Shown here: positions 1 through 5,896 of the stretch, piece after piece
How the letters are laid out: each line of letters starts with the position of its first letter
Numbering within the stretch: position 1 is the first letter of the stretch
Assembly: GCA_017444325.1 (NCBI GenBank)
Contig: JAFSWV010000048.1
Span: 1-5,896 of the forward strand
Length of the DNA: 5,896 bases
Origin: a bacterium
GTDB taxonomy: Bacteria; Auribacterota; UBA3054
Direction of reading: 5' to 3'
Notes under the pieces: generated by a model
The model's database searches: none
What the model saw: only the letters and a program-made list of their open reading frames with translations
Told to the model about the DNA's origin: nothing
Position numbers and translations under genes: made by a program

Positions 1-1
1 A

Positions 2-1063
2 TTCGCGAGAAGACCGATAAAGGCGGTTGAGACCGCACGCCGACAGGTCGCCGAATTTCTGGGCGCCGCCTACGAAGACGAGATCATCTTCACGAGCTGC
101 GGCTCGGAATCTGACAGCACCGCCATCCTGGGCTCCCTGCAGGCCCAAATCCCCCCCTCCCAGGGCGGAAGGGATGAAGTCATAGTGTCCGACGTGGAAC
201 ACCCCGCCGTTTTCAATCTGAGAAAGCATCTGGAGAGGATGGGATATACGGTCAGAGTACTGCCGGTCAACAAAAGCGGTTTGGTGGAGACCGCAGCGCT
301 TGAAAAAGTCATCAGCGAAAAGACCGCCCTCGTCAGCGTCATGTACGCCAACAACGAGACAGGCTGCATCATGCCGATCGCCGAACTGACTGAGATCGCG
401 CACAGATTCGGCGCCCTTATGCACACGGACGCCGTCCAGGCCGCCGGCAAGATAAAGCTCGACGTCCAGAAACTCAACGTCGATATGCTGGGCATTTCCG
501 GCCACAAGATCCATGCGCCCAAAGGCGTCGGAGCGCTTTATCTGAAGAGAGGAACATCCTTCCGCCCCTTCCTGGCGGGCGGACACCAGGAGCGCGGCCG
601 CAGAGCAGGCACTGAGAACGTCGCCTCGATCGCAGGGCTTGGCAAAGCCTGCGAAATGGCGAACGAAGCCTTGGAATACGAGCAGACCGAAATAAGAAGA
701 CTCAGGGACAAACTGGAAGCCGGCCTTCTGACTATCCCCTACTCTTATCTGAACGGCGACAAGGAAAAACGCACCCCCAACACCACGAACATCTCCTTTG
801 AGTTCATAGAGGGCGAAGCCATTCTGCTTTCCATGAGCGACAAAGGCATCTGCGCTTCCACCGGCTCCGCCTGCTCAAGCGAATCGCTTGAACCCTCGCA
901 TGTGCTTTTGGCGCAGGGATTGCCGGCCAAACTGGCGCACTCCGCCGTGCGCTTCAGCTTAAGCCGCTACACTACGGAAAGCGAGATCGACTACGTTATT
1001 GCGGAAATGCCGAAAGTCATTGAAAGGATCCGCAAGATGTCTCCTTTCTGGCACGAGAATTAG
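2..1063 (+). CDS. nifS: Cysteine desulfurase, NifS/IscS type (5'-truncated by window edge)
   Basis: PLP-dependent enzyme that converts L-cysteine to L-alanine and passes the sulfur, as a cysteine persulfide, to Fe-S cluster scaffolds or other thio-acceptors in the cytoplasm. The frame is open from base 2, so the start lies outside; 353 residues are visible and, against a usual length of about 380-400, some 30-45 N-terminal residues are missing. The GTG at 185 is internal (Val62), because the residues before it already match the family (EIIFTSCGSES near residues 27-37). Visible landmarks in fragment numbering are EHPAV with His67 stacking on PLP, YANNETG at 115-121, HTDAVQAAGK with Asp143 and Gln146, SGHK with the PLP Schiff-base lysine Lys169, and STGSACSSES with catalytic Cys291. 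The short active-site loop marks group I (NifS/IscS) rather than SufS. NifS and IscS cannot be separated firmly here; no iscU/nifU partner is visible. The gene is convergent with the flippase. Confidence 0.95.
   Translation, partial: FARRPIKAVETARRQVAEFLGAAYEDEIIFTSCGSESDSTAILGSLQAQIPPSQGGRDEVIVSDVEHPAVFNLRKHLERMGYTVRVLPVNKSGLVETAALEKVISEKTALVSVMYANNETGCIMPIAELTEIAHRFGALMHTDAVQAAGKIKLDVQKLNVDMLGISGHKIHAPKGVGALYLKRGTSFRPFLAGGHQERGRRAGTENVASIAGLGKACEMANEALEYEQTEIRRLRDKLEAGLLTIPYSYLNGDKEKRTPNTTNISFEFIEGEAILLSMSDKGICASTGSACSSESLEPSHVLLAQGLPAKLAHSAVRFSLSRYTTESEIDYVIAEMPKVIERIRKMSPFWHEN
1060..1063. other. Overlapping convergent stop codons
   Basis: The four bases TTAG hold the TAG stop of the + strand desulfurase (1061-1063) and, on the other strand, the TAA stop of the flippase (1060-1062). 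The two genes therefore meet tail to tail with no spacer. Any transcription terminator for either gene must lie inside the coding sequence of the other. Confidence 0.93.
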
Positions 1064-2574
1064 CCGACCAATTCCTCTAACAGCGCCTTAAGGGAAAACT
1101 TCTTCGCGGCGAACGCGAGGATGAAGTAAACAGCCGCGCCGATGATTCCGAGCAGCGGCAGTTTTATGAGGCTCCCGAAAGTCAGATAGCGCATTCCCAG
1201 CATGACCGCCGCGAACATGACGACTGAGAATGCGGCGCATTTCGCGGCGAAGCCAAGGTCCAGGAATCGCAAGGGAGAGAAGCCGTAGCTTTTTACTTTC
1301 CAGGCGCAGAGCACAAGCAGAAGAATATAAGAGAGCAAGCTCGCCAGCGCCGTGCACCACATGCCGAGCGACTTTGTGAAGAGCGTGTTGATGACAAGGC
1401 AGAAGAGCGCGGAGGTGAAATTGGCGAAGAACAAAAAGCGGCTGTGGCCTTTCAGGAAGATCACGTTGTGATAGAAAGCGTTCACCTGGCTTATCAGCGC
1501 AGCCAGCAAAGGCAGCAGGAAGAAAGCGTAGGAAACGTTGAATTCCTCCCTCCTTGTTATGGCGTCAAGGATAACGTCGTGCGTCGCCAGAAGCCCCATG
1601 AAAAGAGGCAGCGCCAGGAAGAAGTAAAGCCTCGCGAAACGCCGGCAGATAGTAACGACAGTCTCCTTGTCTTTCTTCGAAACGGCTTCCGCCAGAACGG
1701 GCAGAAGCGTATAGGCGATCGGCAAGCCGAGATACTGGATGAGCATGGCGATCTTAAGGGAGGCGTCGTAGCGCCCGACTTCGCCGGCCCCCGTCTGGAA
1801 GCCGAGTATGACTTTGCCGCCCGTCCCGAAGAGCCAGGTGGAAAGGCCGAACATCATGAGAGGCGCGCCGAAAATTATCATGCCTTTCAAAGCCGGGAGC
1901 GCCGGACCGTCCTTGGGCAGGGCGAATTCGTCGTCGCCTTCCACCTGAACGCTATCGTCCTTTCTGCCGAATTCCAGCAGCGCGAAGAGCAGATAAAGCA
2001 AAACTACGTAGGCCGCTTTGACAGCAAGGGTAAATTTGATTATCTTCGCAAGGTCGAAGCCGGCTTTCGAGGCGTAAAAATAAACACCCAATATCGCCAT
2101 CGTATAAACCATCCTGACAAAGGAGTGCAAGTCGATCCTGAGCCTGGCGCGGTAGCTGCCGTCCAGGAGAAGCTCCAGGGCGTTCAGGAGGATCAAAGGC
2201 AGCGCGGCTCTTAAGCATTCAAGCGCCACGGGCGTTTTGATCACCTTCTCCGCGATCATGGGATCGAGGAAGCGCATGACAAAAGTCAGGAGCAGCCCCA
2301 GCGCGACTATAAGCGTGGAAGAGAGAATGAAGAGCCTGCACACATAGGCGCTTTTGTGCGAGCCTCCCAGGAAGCGGATGACGGACTGGCTGAGTCCCAG
2401 TCCGGTAAGGATCACCGCCACAGAATAGATCTGCTCGATAAGCCCCCAGGTCCCGAAGATCTCGGAGCCGAACGCGCCGCCCAAAATGTAGATGAGCAGG
2501 AATCCCCTGATGAAATCAAGGATGTCCGAAACTCCCCTGACGAGGACGAAGAAATATTCCCTTCTCTTTTCCAT
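1060..2574 (-). CDS. Polysaccharide flippase, Wzx/MATE (MOP superfamily) membrane protein
   Basis: Predicted inner-membrane flippase that moves a lipid-linked oligosaccharide or other polyprenyl-linked glycan from the cytoplasmic to the periplasmic face. The 504-residue product is hydrophobic almost throughout. By eye I count about 12-14 membrane segments, near residues 8-32, 45-70, 80-100, 118-140, 153-170, 180-202, 232-252, 272-295, 312-330, 348-368, 379-398, 407-425, 440-460 and 472-490. A charged loop rich in Asp, Glu and Lys (about 203-230) splits the protein into two halves, as in this superfamily. The N-terminal pattern, a basic start followed by a first helix and then FGTWGLIEQ, is like oligosaccharide flippases. 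The ATG at 2574 is preferred; it overlaps the carboxypeptidase stop by one base (TGATG). A TTG one codon upstream (2577) could also serve. No good Shine-Dalgarno site is seen, so translation probably depends on coupling. The substrate cannot be read from sequence; a MurJ-type lipid II role is less likely but not excluded. Confidence 0.85.
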   Translation of the reverse strand: MEKRREYFFVLVRGVSDILDFIRGFLLIYILGGAFGSEIFGTWGLIEQIYSVAVILTGLGLSQSVIRFLGGSHKSAYVCRLFILSSTLIVALGLLLTFVMRFLDPMIAEKVIKTPVALECLRAALPLILLNALELLLDGSYRARLRIDLHSFVRMVYTMAILGVYFYASKAGFDLAKIIKFTLAVKAAYVVLLYLLFALLEFGRKDDSVQVEGDDEFALPKDGPALPALKGMIIFGAPLMMFGLSTWLFGTGGKVILGFQTGAGEVGRYDASLKIAMLIQYLGLPIAYTLLPVLAEAVSKKDKETVVTICRRFARLYFFLALPLFMGLLATHDVILDAITRREEFNVSYAFFLLPLLAALISQVNAFYHNVIFLKGHSRFLFFANFTSALFCLVINTLFTKSLGMWCTALASLLSYILLLVLCAWKVKSYGFSPLRFLDLGFAAKCAAFSVVMFAAVMLGMRYLTFGSLIKLPLLGIIGAAVYFILAFAAKKFSLKALLEELVG

Positions 2575-3554
2575 CAAAGCTTCTGCTGGTATCCCCAGTT
2601 CAAAAGATTCTTGACCGCGTCGTCCCTTTCCTTTTTGGAGGGGGCGCCGATGACGACCAGGATCATCCTTCTGTCGTTCCTAAGACAGGTGACCGTCACG
2701 CAAAAGCCGGCCTGGGCGTAGAAGCCCGTCTTCAGGCCGTCAACGCCCTGGCAGCGGCCAACTAAGCTGTTGCGGTTGCTGAGCTGGAATTTGCCGTCCC
2801 TGAAAGTGTCGAGCCTCGTACTGGTCCATTCCAGAAGCTTGGGATATTTCAGAAGCTCCCTTGCGAGCATCGCCATGTCGAGCGCGGAGGATTTGTTGTT
2901 GGCGCCTTTCTGGGGAAGCCCGTGCGGATTGTAAAATTTCGTCGCCTTCATGCCCAATTGGCCGGATCTCTTGTTCATCATGGCGACGAAGTCATCGACA
3001 TTGCCGCCCAGCGTCTCCGCCACGGCGAAGGCCGCGTCGTTGGCGCTCATGATCATGACGCACTTCAAAAGTTCGCCCAGCGTGAACTTTTCCTTTTCCG
3101 CCAAATAGACCTGGCTGCCGCCTATTTTGGAAGCCGCGGCCGAAACATTCACCATGCCGTCGAGCTTGGCTTCTCCCCTTTCGTCCGCTTCCAGGGCCAA
3201 AAGCGCCGTCATCATCTTCGTCATGGAGGCGATCTCCAGAGGATCGTTCTCGTTCTTAGCCCAAAGGATGTCGCCCTTGGTGGCGTCAACAAGTATCCCG
3301 CCTTTGATGCTGTCGAGTCCCTTGACTACGGCGCCTCTTTTGACCTTGTTGATGTTCCAGACTTTGGCAAGCGGCGGAACCTTCGGCTTCTCCTTTTCGG
3401 GAAGTTCCGGAACGGGAATAGCCGCGAGCTCCTCCATCGGGGTGAGCTCCTTTTCCGGCTCCTTCTTGCCCTTCGACATGTCAGGCCAGAAAGCTACGAA
3501 AAAAAGCGCTATGGCGGTCACCAGGAAAAGCAGGAGATACTTATACTTGCCCAT
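2574..3554 (-). CDS. dacA: D-alanyl-D-alanine carboxypeptidase, peptidase S11 family (DacA/PBP5-like)
   Basis: Low-molecular-mass penicillin-binding protein that removes the terminal D-Ala from peptidoglycan pentapeptides outside the cytoplasmic membrane. All three active-site motifs are present in the 326-residue product: SMTK with nucleophile Ser110 and Lys113, SAN at 170-172, and KTG at 275-277. Residues 6-23 form one hydrophobic helix after a short basic start. No clear signal-peptidase site follows, so it probably acts as an uncleaved N-terminal anchor. Residues 26-64 are a Lys/Glu/Pro-rich linker before the catalytic domain (about 70-320). The protein ends just after that domain. It lacks the C-terminal beta domain and amphipathic anchor helix of E. 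coli PBP5 and B. subtilis DacF, which run to roughly 390-400 residues. An AAGGAAG site six bases upstream supports the start. It overlaps the HAD gene by 14 nt and the flippase by 1 nt. The symbol is by family; dacF would fit as well. Confidence 0.92.
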   Translation of the reverse strand: MGKYKYLLLFLVTAIALFFVAFWPDMSKGKKEPEKELTPMEELAAIPVPELPEKEKPKVPPLAKVWNINKVKRGAVVKGLDSIKGGILVDATKGDILWAKNENDPLEIASMTKMMTALLALEADERGEAKLDGMVNVSAAASKIGGSQVYLAEKEKFTLGELLKCVMIMSANDAAFAVAETLGGNVDDFVAMMNKRSGQLGMKATKFYNPHGLPQKGANNKSSALDMAMLARELLKYPKLLEWTSTRLDTFRDGKFQLSNRNSLVGRCQGVDGLKTGFYAQAGFCVTVTCLRNDRRMILVVIGAPSKKERDDAVKNLLNWGYQQKL

Positions 3555-4158
3555 TCAGTTCTTCCTTAAGTTTTGCGAGTCCGCGGTAAAGCACGGCCTT
3601 GATGCCGACCCTCCGCGCGCCCTCTACGTTTTCAAGTCTATCGTCTATCAAAAGGCAGTTTTCCGCCTTCTCGTTCACAATGGCAAGCGCCCTTTCAAAA
3701 AACTCCGCCTCAGGCTTCAGAGCGTGGACTTCGTAGGAAGGGATCCAGCCGTCCATGAAGAGAAGCTCGGGCGCTTTTTCTTTCACGAATTCCAAATGCT
3801 CCACGTTCGTGTTGGAAAGAACGTAGCAGGGGTATTTTTCATGCAGCTCGCGGGCGAAAGCGGCCGTCTCGCCGGGAGTACCGAAAATATCATTCCAAGC
3901 CAGACGGAATTTTTCTCTGTCCAGGCTAACTTTCAGTTCTTTTTCCACCGCGTCCTTAAGGTCATCAAAAGAGCAAAGCCCTTTCTCGAAATCATCAAGC
4001 GGCTTGGCGAGTTTTTTTTGCAAAGCGTCCCGGCGCCAGAAAAGCATCAGGCTTTTTCTAAGCGGCAGAACCCCTAGGAAATTGCGCCAGAGCCTGGCGT
4101 GGGAAAAAGGTATCAGCACGCCGCCCAGATCCCAGAGAAGAACCTTCACTTCCGCCAT
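3541..4158 (-). CDS. HAD-superfamily hydrolase (subfamily IA, YihX-like)
   Basis: Cytoplasmic HAD-fold hydrolase, most likely a small-molecule phosphatase, 205 residues and full length for the family. Motif I is LLWDLGGVL with nucleophile Asp10. Motif II is VLSNTN with Ser115 and Asn116. Motif III is ALKPE with Lys148. Motif IV is LLIDDRLENV with Asp172, Asp173 and Asn177. Residues of about 15-90 between motifs I and II form a helical C1 cap, which points to a small substrate. The usual second Asp of motif I (position +2) is Gly12. The same DLG form occurs in the E. coli glucose-1-phosphate phosphatase YihX and relatives, so activity is still expected, while a haloacid-dehalogenase role is less likely. 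The ATG at 4158 is preceded by GGAAGAAG immediately upstream, an unusually close Shine-Dalgarno-like stretch. The gene overlaps both neighbours (13 and 14 nt). Lying between a glycosyltransferase and cell-wall genes, it may act on a sugar phosphate; this is inference. Confidence 0.87.
   Translation of the reverse strand: MAEVKVLLWDLGGVLIPFSHARLWRNFLGVLPLRKSLMLFWRRDALQKKLAKPLDDFEKGLCSFDDLKDAVEKELKVSLDREKFRLAWNDIFGTPGETAAFARELHEKYPCYVLSNTNVEHLEFVKEKAPELLFMDGWIPSYEVHALKPEAEFFERALAIVNEKAENCLLIDDRLENVEGARRVGIKAVLYRGLAKLKEELNGQV
3561..3567 (-). promoter_or_regulatory. Shine-Dalgarno site of the carboxypeptidase gene
   Basis: On the minus strand AAGGAAG lies six bases before the ATG at 3554, inside the last codons of the HAD gene. 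It is the clearest ribosome binding site in the operon. It supports this start although the reading frame overlaps its upstream neighbour by 14 nt, and it suggests the carboxypeptidase can be initiated independently rather than only by coupling. Confidence 0.7.
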
Positions 4159-5096
4159 CTTCTTCCGTCCAAGCCTTCATCTAAAGGCGCGCCTTTTAAA
4201 TACCAGAAAAACAACCCGGCATACAGTTTCATTTTCGACTTCACTTTCTCATTTAGCCCCAAAGTCAGAAGCGTCAGAATGAAATAAGCCAGGAGGTTGA
4301 CGAATGTCCTTAAGAAAACGCCCGCTGCAAGGAGAAAAAGCGCCATTTTCCCGTAACGCAGCCTGAAGAAGAGCATTCTGGAAATGTGGAACTCGATCCT
4401 CGCCCTTACGGGAACTTTGTTGGCCGAGCGTCCCTGCAGATGCGTGGCTTTGACATTCGGGAAATGCACGACCTTGAAACCGTTGTCGCGCATCCGGCAG
4501 CACCATTCCGTTTCCTCGAAGAAAAAGAAGAAACGGTCGTCAAGCGGCCCGGCTTTTCTCACCGCTTCGTATGAGGCGAGCATGGCCGCTCCCAAAAGGC
4601 TTTCGACTTCCAAAGGCTCGTTCCCGGCCGGATGAGATTTTCTGTAGCGCTTCTGGTAGAGCGAACGGTTCACGAGTTCGCTTGCCAAAGTCGGGACCGG
4701 TCCGTAAGAAAACTGAGAACTGCCGTCCTCCCTAACGAAGCTGACGCTCCCAAGCCCGAGATCAGTGATCTTTCCCGCCTCCTCAAGCAGATCTTTCAAA
4801 AAGTCCGGCGGCAGGATCAGATCGGAATTCAAAAGCAAATAGTACGCGTATCCTTCCCTTGCCAAAATCTTGTTAAAAGCGCCGGCGAACCCCAGGTTCT
4901 CGGGCAGGAGCAGAAGCTCCGCCTCCCCTTTCATCTCGGCAAGCCTTTCCTTTTCGCCAGGCGACGTGGAAGCGTTGTCTATGATGACAAGATCGTAGTC
5001 GACTCCCCTTCCGGCAACCTTCAGGGACTCCAACGCCCCCCGGAGTTCTTCCGAGGTGTTGTAGTTTAGGAAAGCCAAAAGGATCTTGGCGCTCAT
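4146..5096 (-). CDS. Family 2 glycosyltransferase with C-terminal membrane helices (rhamnosyltransferase-like)
   Basis: GT-A fold, inverting glycosyltransferase predicted to transfer a sugar from a nucleotide sugar to a lipid-linked or surface glycan at the cytoplasmic face of the membrane; 316 residues. Residues 4-12 (beta strand plus NYN) and VIIDNAS with Asp40 form the nucleotide-binding start. PENLGFAGAFN (65-75) and LLLNSD (87-92, metal-binding DXD equivalent Asp92) are typical of WbbL/RfbF-like GT2 enzymes. So are LLGAAML (167-173), the acidic EETEW stretch at 194-198 where the catalytic base is expected, and THLQGRS (218-224). After the catalytic domain, about 251-282 is strongly hydrophobic and 290-300 less so, suggesting one or two membrane segments. 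Five phenylalanines in a row precede EETEW. It starts four bases after the guaB stop with no strong Shine-Dalgarno site and overlaps the HAD gene by 13 nt. Donor and acceptor sugars cannot be assigned. Confidence 0.9.
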   Translation of the reverse strand: MSAKILLAFLNYNTSEELRGALESLKVAGRGVDYDLVIIDNASTSPGEKERLAEMKGEAELLLLPENLGFAGAFNKILAREGYAYYLLLNSDLILPPDFLKDLLEEAGKITDLGLGSVSFVREDGSSQFSYGPVPTLASELVNRSLYQKRYRKSHPAGNEPLEVESLLGAAMLASYEAVRKAGPLDDRFFFFFEETEWCCRMRDNGFKVVHFPNVKATHLQGRSANKVPVRARIEFHISRMLFFRLRYGKMALFLLAAGVFLRTFVNLLAYFILTLLTLGLNEKVKSKMKLYAGLFFWYLKGAPLDEGLDGRRWRK

Positions 5097-5097
5097 C

Positions 5098-5103
5098 TTA
5101 TCA
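5098..5103 (-). other. Tandem stop codons at the end of guaB
   Basis: On the minus strand the last guaB codon (CGC, Arg) is followed by TGA and then, in frame, TAA. One G separates the second stop from the ATG of the glycosyltransferase at 5096. The back-up stop would block readthrough of this probably well-expressed gene, and terminating ribosomes would sit right at the next start codon. Confidence 0.75.
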
Positions 5104-5896
5104 GCGGTCTGAGAAGGAATGATAGTTGGGGGCTTCCTTACTTATCCTGATGTCGTGCGGATGCGCTTCCCTTATGCCGGAAGCGGTGATGCGGCGGAAG
5201 ATGCCGTTGTGCCTGAGCTCCTCGATGTTCCTGCAGCCGTTGTAGCCAAGAGAGGATCTCAAGCCGCCCGCGAACTGGGTCAAAACGTCGCCGACATGTC
5301 CGGCGTACGGAACCATGCCCTCGATGCCTTCCGGCACGAGTTTGTCGGTGGAAACGTCCTGCTGGCTGTAGCGCTCTCTGCTGCTCTTGGAGTCAAGCAT
5401 GGCGCCCAAGCTGCCCATGCCGCGGTAAACGACGAAGCGGCGGCCCTGGTGGATGATCTTTTCGCCCGGGCTCTCTTCGGTTCCGGCCAAGGTGGAGCCC
5501 ATCATGATGCAGCTTGCGCCGGCTACTATCGCTTTCGCCACGTCGCCGGAATGGCGGATGCCGCCGTCACTGATGATCGGGATCTCGTCGCCGACGCCCT
5601 GCGTCGCCTCATAGACCGCGGTGATCTGCGGAATGCCGACGCCGGTGATAACGCGCGTCGTGCAGATGGAGCCCGGGCCGATACCGACTTTGACAGCGTC
5701 CGCGCCCGCTTCCAGCAAGGCTTTCGCGCCTTCCCTGGTCGCGACGTTGCCAGCTATGACGTCCACATCGGGATAATTCTTCTTCATGTATTTGACCATC
5801 TCGATGACGCCCTTAGAGTGAGCGTGCGCCGTGTCGATGACGATGACGTCCACGCCGACCGCCGCAAGCTTCTCGACTCTCTCGAAATCGTTGGTG
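5101..5896 (-). CDS. guaB: Inosine-5'-monophosphate dehydrogenase, C-terminal part (5' end outside window)
   Basis: Oxidises IMP to XMP with NAD+, the committed step of guanine nucleotide synthesis, as a cytoplasmic tetramer. The frame stays open to the right edge and the residues beyond the GTG at 5853 (FERVEKLAAVGVDVIVIDTA) still match the family, so that GTG is internal. About 264 residues of a usual 480-500 are present: the second half of the TIM barrel. The IMPDH signature VKVGIGPGSICTT contains the catalytic cysteine (codon 5662-5664). Further on come IISDGGIRHSGD and GSTLAG for IMP phosphate binding, YRGMGSLGAM, the mobile flap RERYSQQD with its Arg-Tyr pair, and VPEGIEGMVPY. The end, HPHDIRISKEAPNY, is typical. 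The usual YKG after VPY is YAG here. The CBS-domain part would lie outside and cannot be judged. guaB is the first visible gene of the minus operon; guaA does not follow it. Confidence 0.97.
   Translation of the reverse strand, partial: TNDFERVEKLAAVGVDVIVIDTAHAHSKGVIEMVKYMKKNYPDVDVIAGNVATREGAKALLEAGADAVKVGIGPGSICTTRVITGVGIPQITAVYEATQGVGDEIPIISDGGIRHSGDVAKAIVAGASCIMMGSTLAGTEESPGEKIIHQGRRFVVYRGMGSLGAMLDSKSSRERYSQQDVSTDKLVPEGIEGMVPYAGHVGDVLTQFAGGLRSSLGYNGCRNIEELRHNGIFRRITASGIREAHPHDIRISKEAPNYHSFSDR

Noticed and set aside
185..187. GTG as the start of the desulfurase.
   Set aside because: In-frame upstream codons from base 2 match the family well, so the gene begins before the window.
1102..1120. 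GC-rich hairpin (CTTCGCG / CGCGAGG, loop of 5) shortly after the desulfurase stop, as a possible terminator.
   Set aside because: The stem is short with one G-T pair and no T-tract follows. It lies in the flippase coding sequence and is weak evidence for termination.
1444..2214. Open + strand frame of about 256 codons opposite the flippase.
   Set aside because: The product is an unusually Gln/Glu/Arg-rich, low-hydrophobicity string, as expected from the complement of a membrane-protein gene. No domain or ribosome binding site supports it.
2575..2577. TTG as the flippase start.
   Set aside because: The ATG one codon later overlaps the upstream stop in the common TGATG arrangement and is the better initiator; the difference is a single residue.
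3127..4077. Long open frame on the + strand opposite the carboxypeptidase and HAD genes.
   Set aside because: It is antisense to two genes with complete catalytic motifs, its translation is Ser/Phe/Arg-rich with no recognisable domain, and it crosses the junction between unrelated genes. It looks like a by-product of codon bias.
5851..5853. GTG as the start of guaB.
   Set aside because: The frame stays open to the window edge with family-like residues, and starting here would cut the TIM barrel in half.
1..5896. Mobile element, CRISPR array, toxin-antitoxin pair, phage-defence system or RNA gene.
   Set aside because: No repeats, transposase or nuclease motifs, or structured RNA were seen. 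Nearly every base is accounted for by six recognisable genes with uniform composition.

Overview
The window is a densely packed bacterial chromosome segment with six protein genes and essentially no intergenic DNA. One gene on the + strand (a NifS/IscS-type cysteine desulfurase, 5' end outside the window) runs toward a five-gene cluster on the - strand. Read in its own direction, that cluster is: IMP dehydrogenase guaB (5' end outside the window), a family 2 glycosyltransferase with C-terminal membrane helices, a HAD-superfamily hydrolase, an S11 D,D-carboxypeptidase (DacA/PBP5-like) and a Wzx/MATE-type polysaccharide flippase. All reading frames are intact where visible. I see no tRNA, rRNA, CRISPR array, insertion sequence, phage gene or clear rho-independent terminator.

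Layout. At 2-1063 (+) lies the desulfurase fragment with its PLP lysine and catalytic cysteine. Its TAG stop overlaps the TAA stop of the flippase (1060-2574, -) by four bases, so the two transcription units converge with no gap. Moving right, flippase, carboxypeptidase (2574-3554), HAD hydrolase (3541-4158) and glycosyltransferase (4146-5096) overlap by 1, 14 and 13 nt. The glycosyltransferase starts four bases after the stop of guaB (5101-5896). The minus-strand genes are therefore almost certainly one operon, with its promoter beyond the right edge.

How the genes fit together. guaB is housekeeping (IMP to XMP, guanine nucleotide supply) and heads the visible part of the transcript. The four genes after it look like a small envelope module. 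The glycosyltransferase would add a sugar to a lipid-linked or surface glycan, the flippase would move a lipid-linked glycan across the inner membrane, and the carboxypeptidase would trim peptidoglycan stem peptides outside the membrane. The HAD enzyme may dephosphorylate a sugar phosphate or similar metabolite. A common pathway is inferred from position and family, not shown by the sequence. The desulfurase supplies sulfur for Fe-S clusters or thio-modification and is not obviously related.

Organism. GC content is moderate (roughly mid-50s percent by eye), start codons and Shine-Dalgarno-like sites are standard bacterial, and gene packing is very tight. Peptidoglycan and polysaccharide genes indicate a walled bacterium. 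The NifS-type desulfurase is common in anaerobes, but nothing here fixes the phylum. I find no previously undescribed system; the notable points are the architecture of the operon and a few protein-level oddities.
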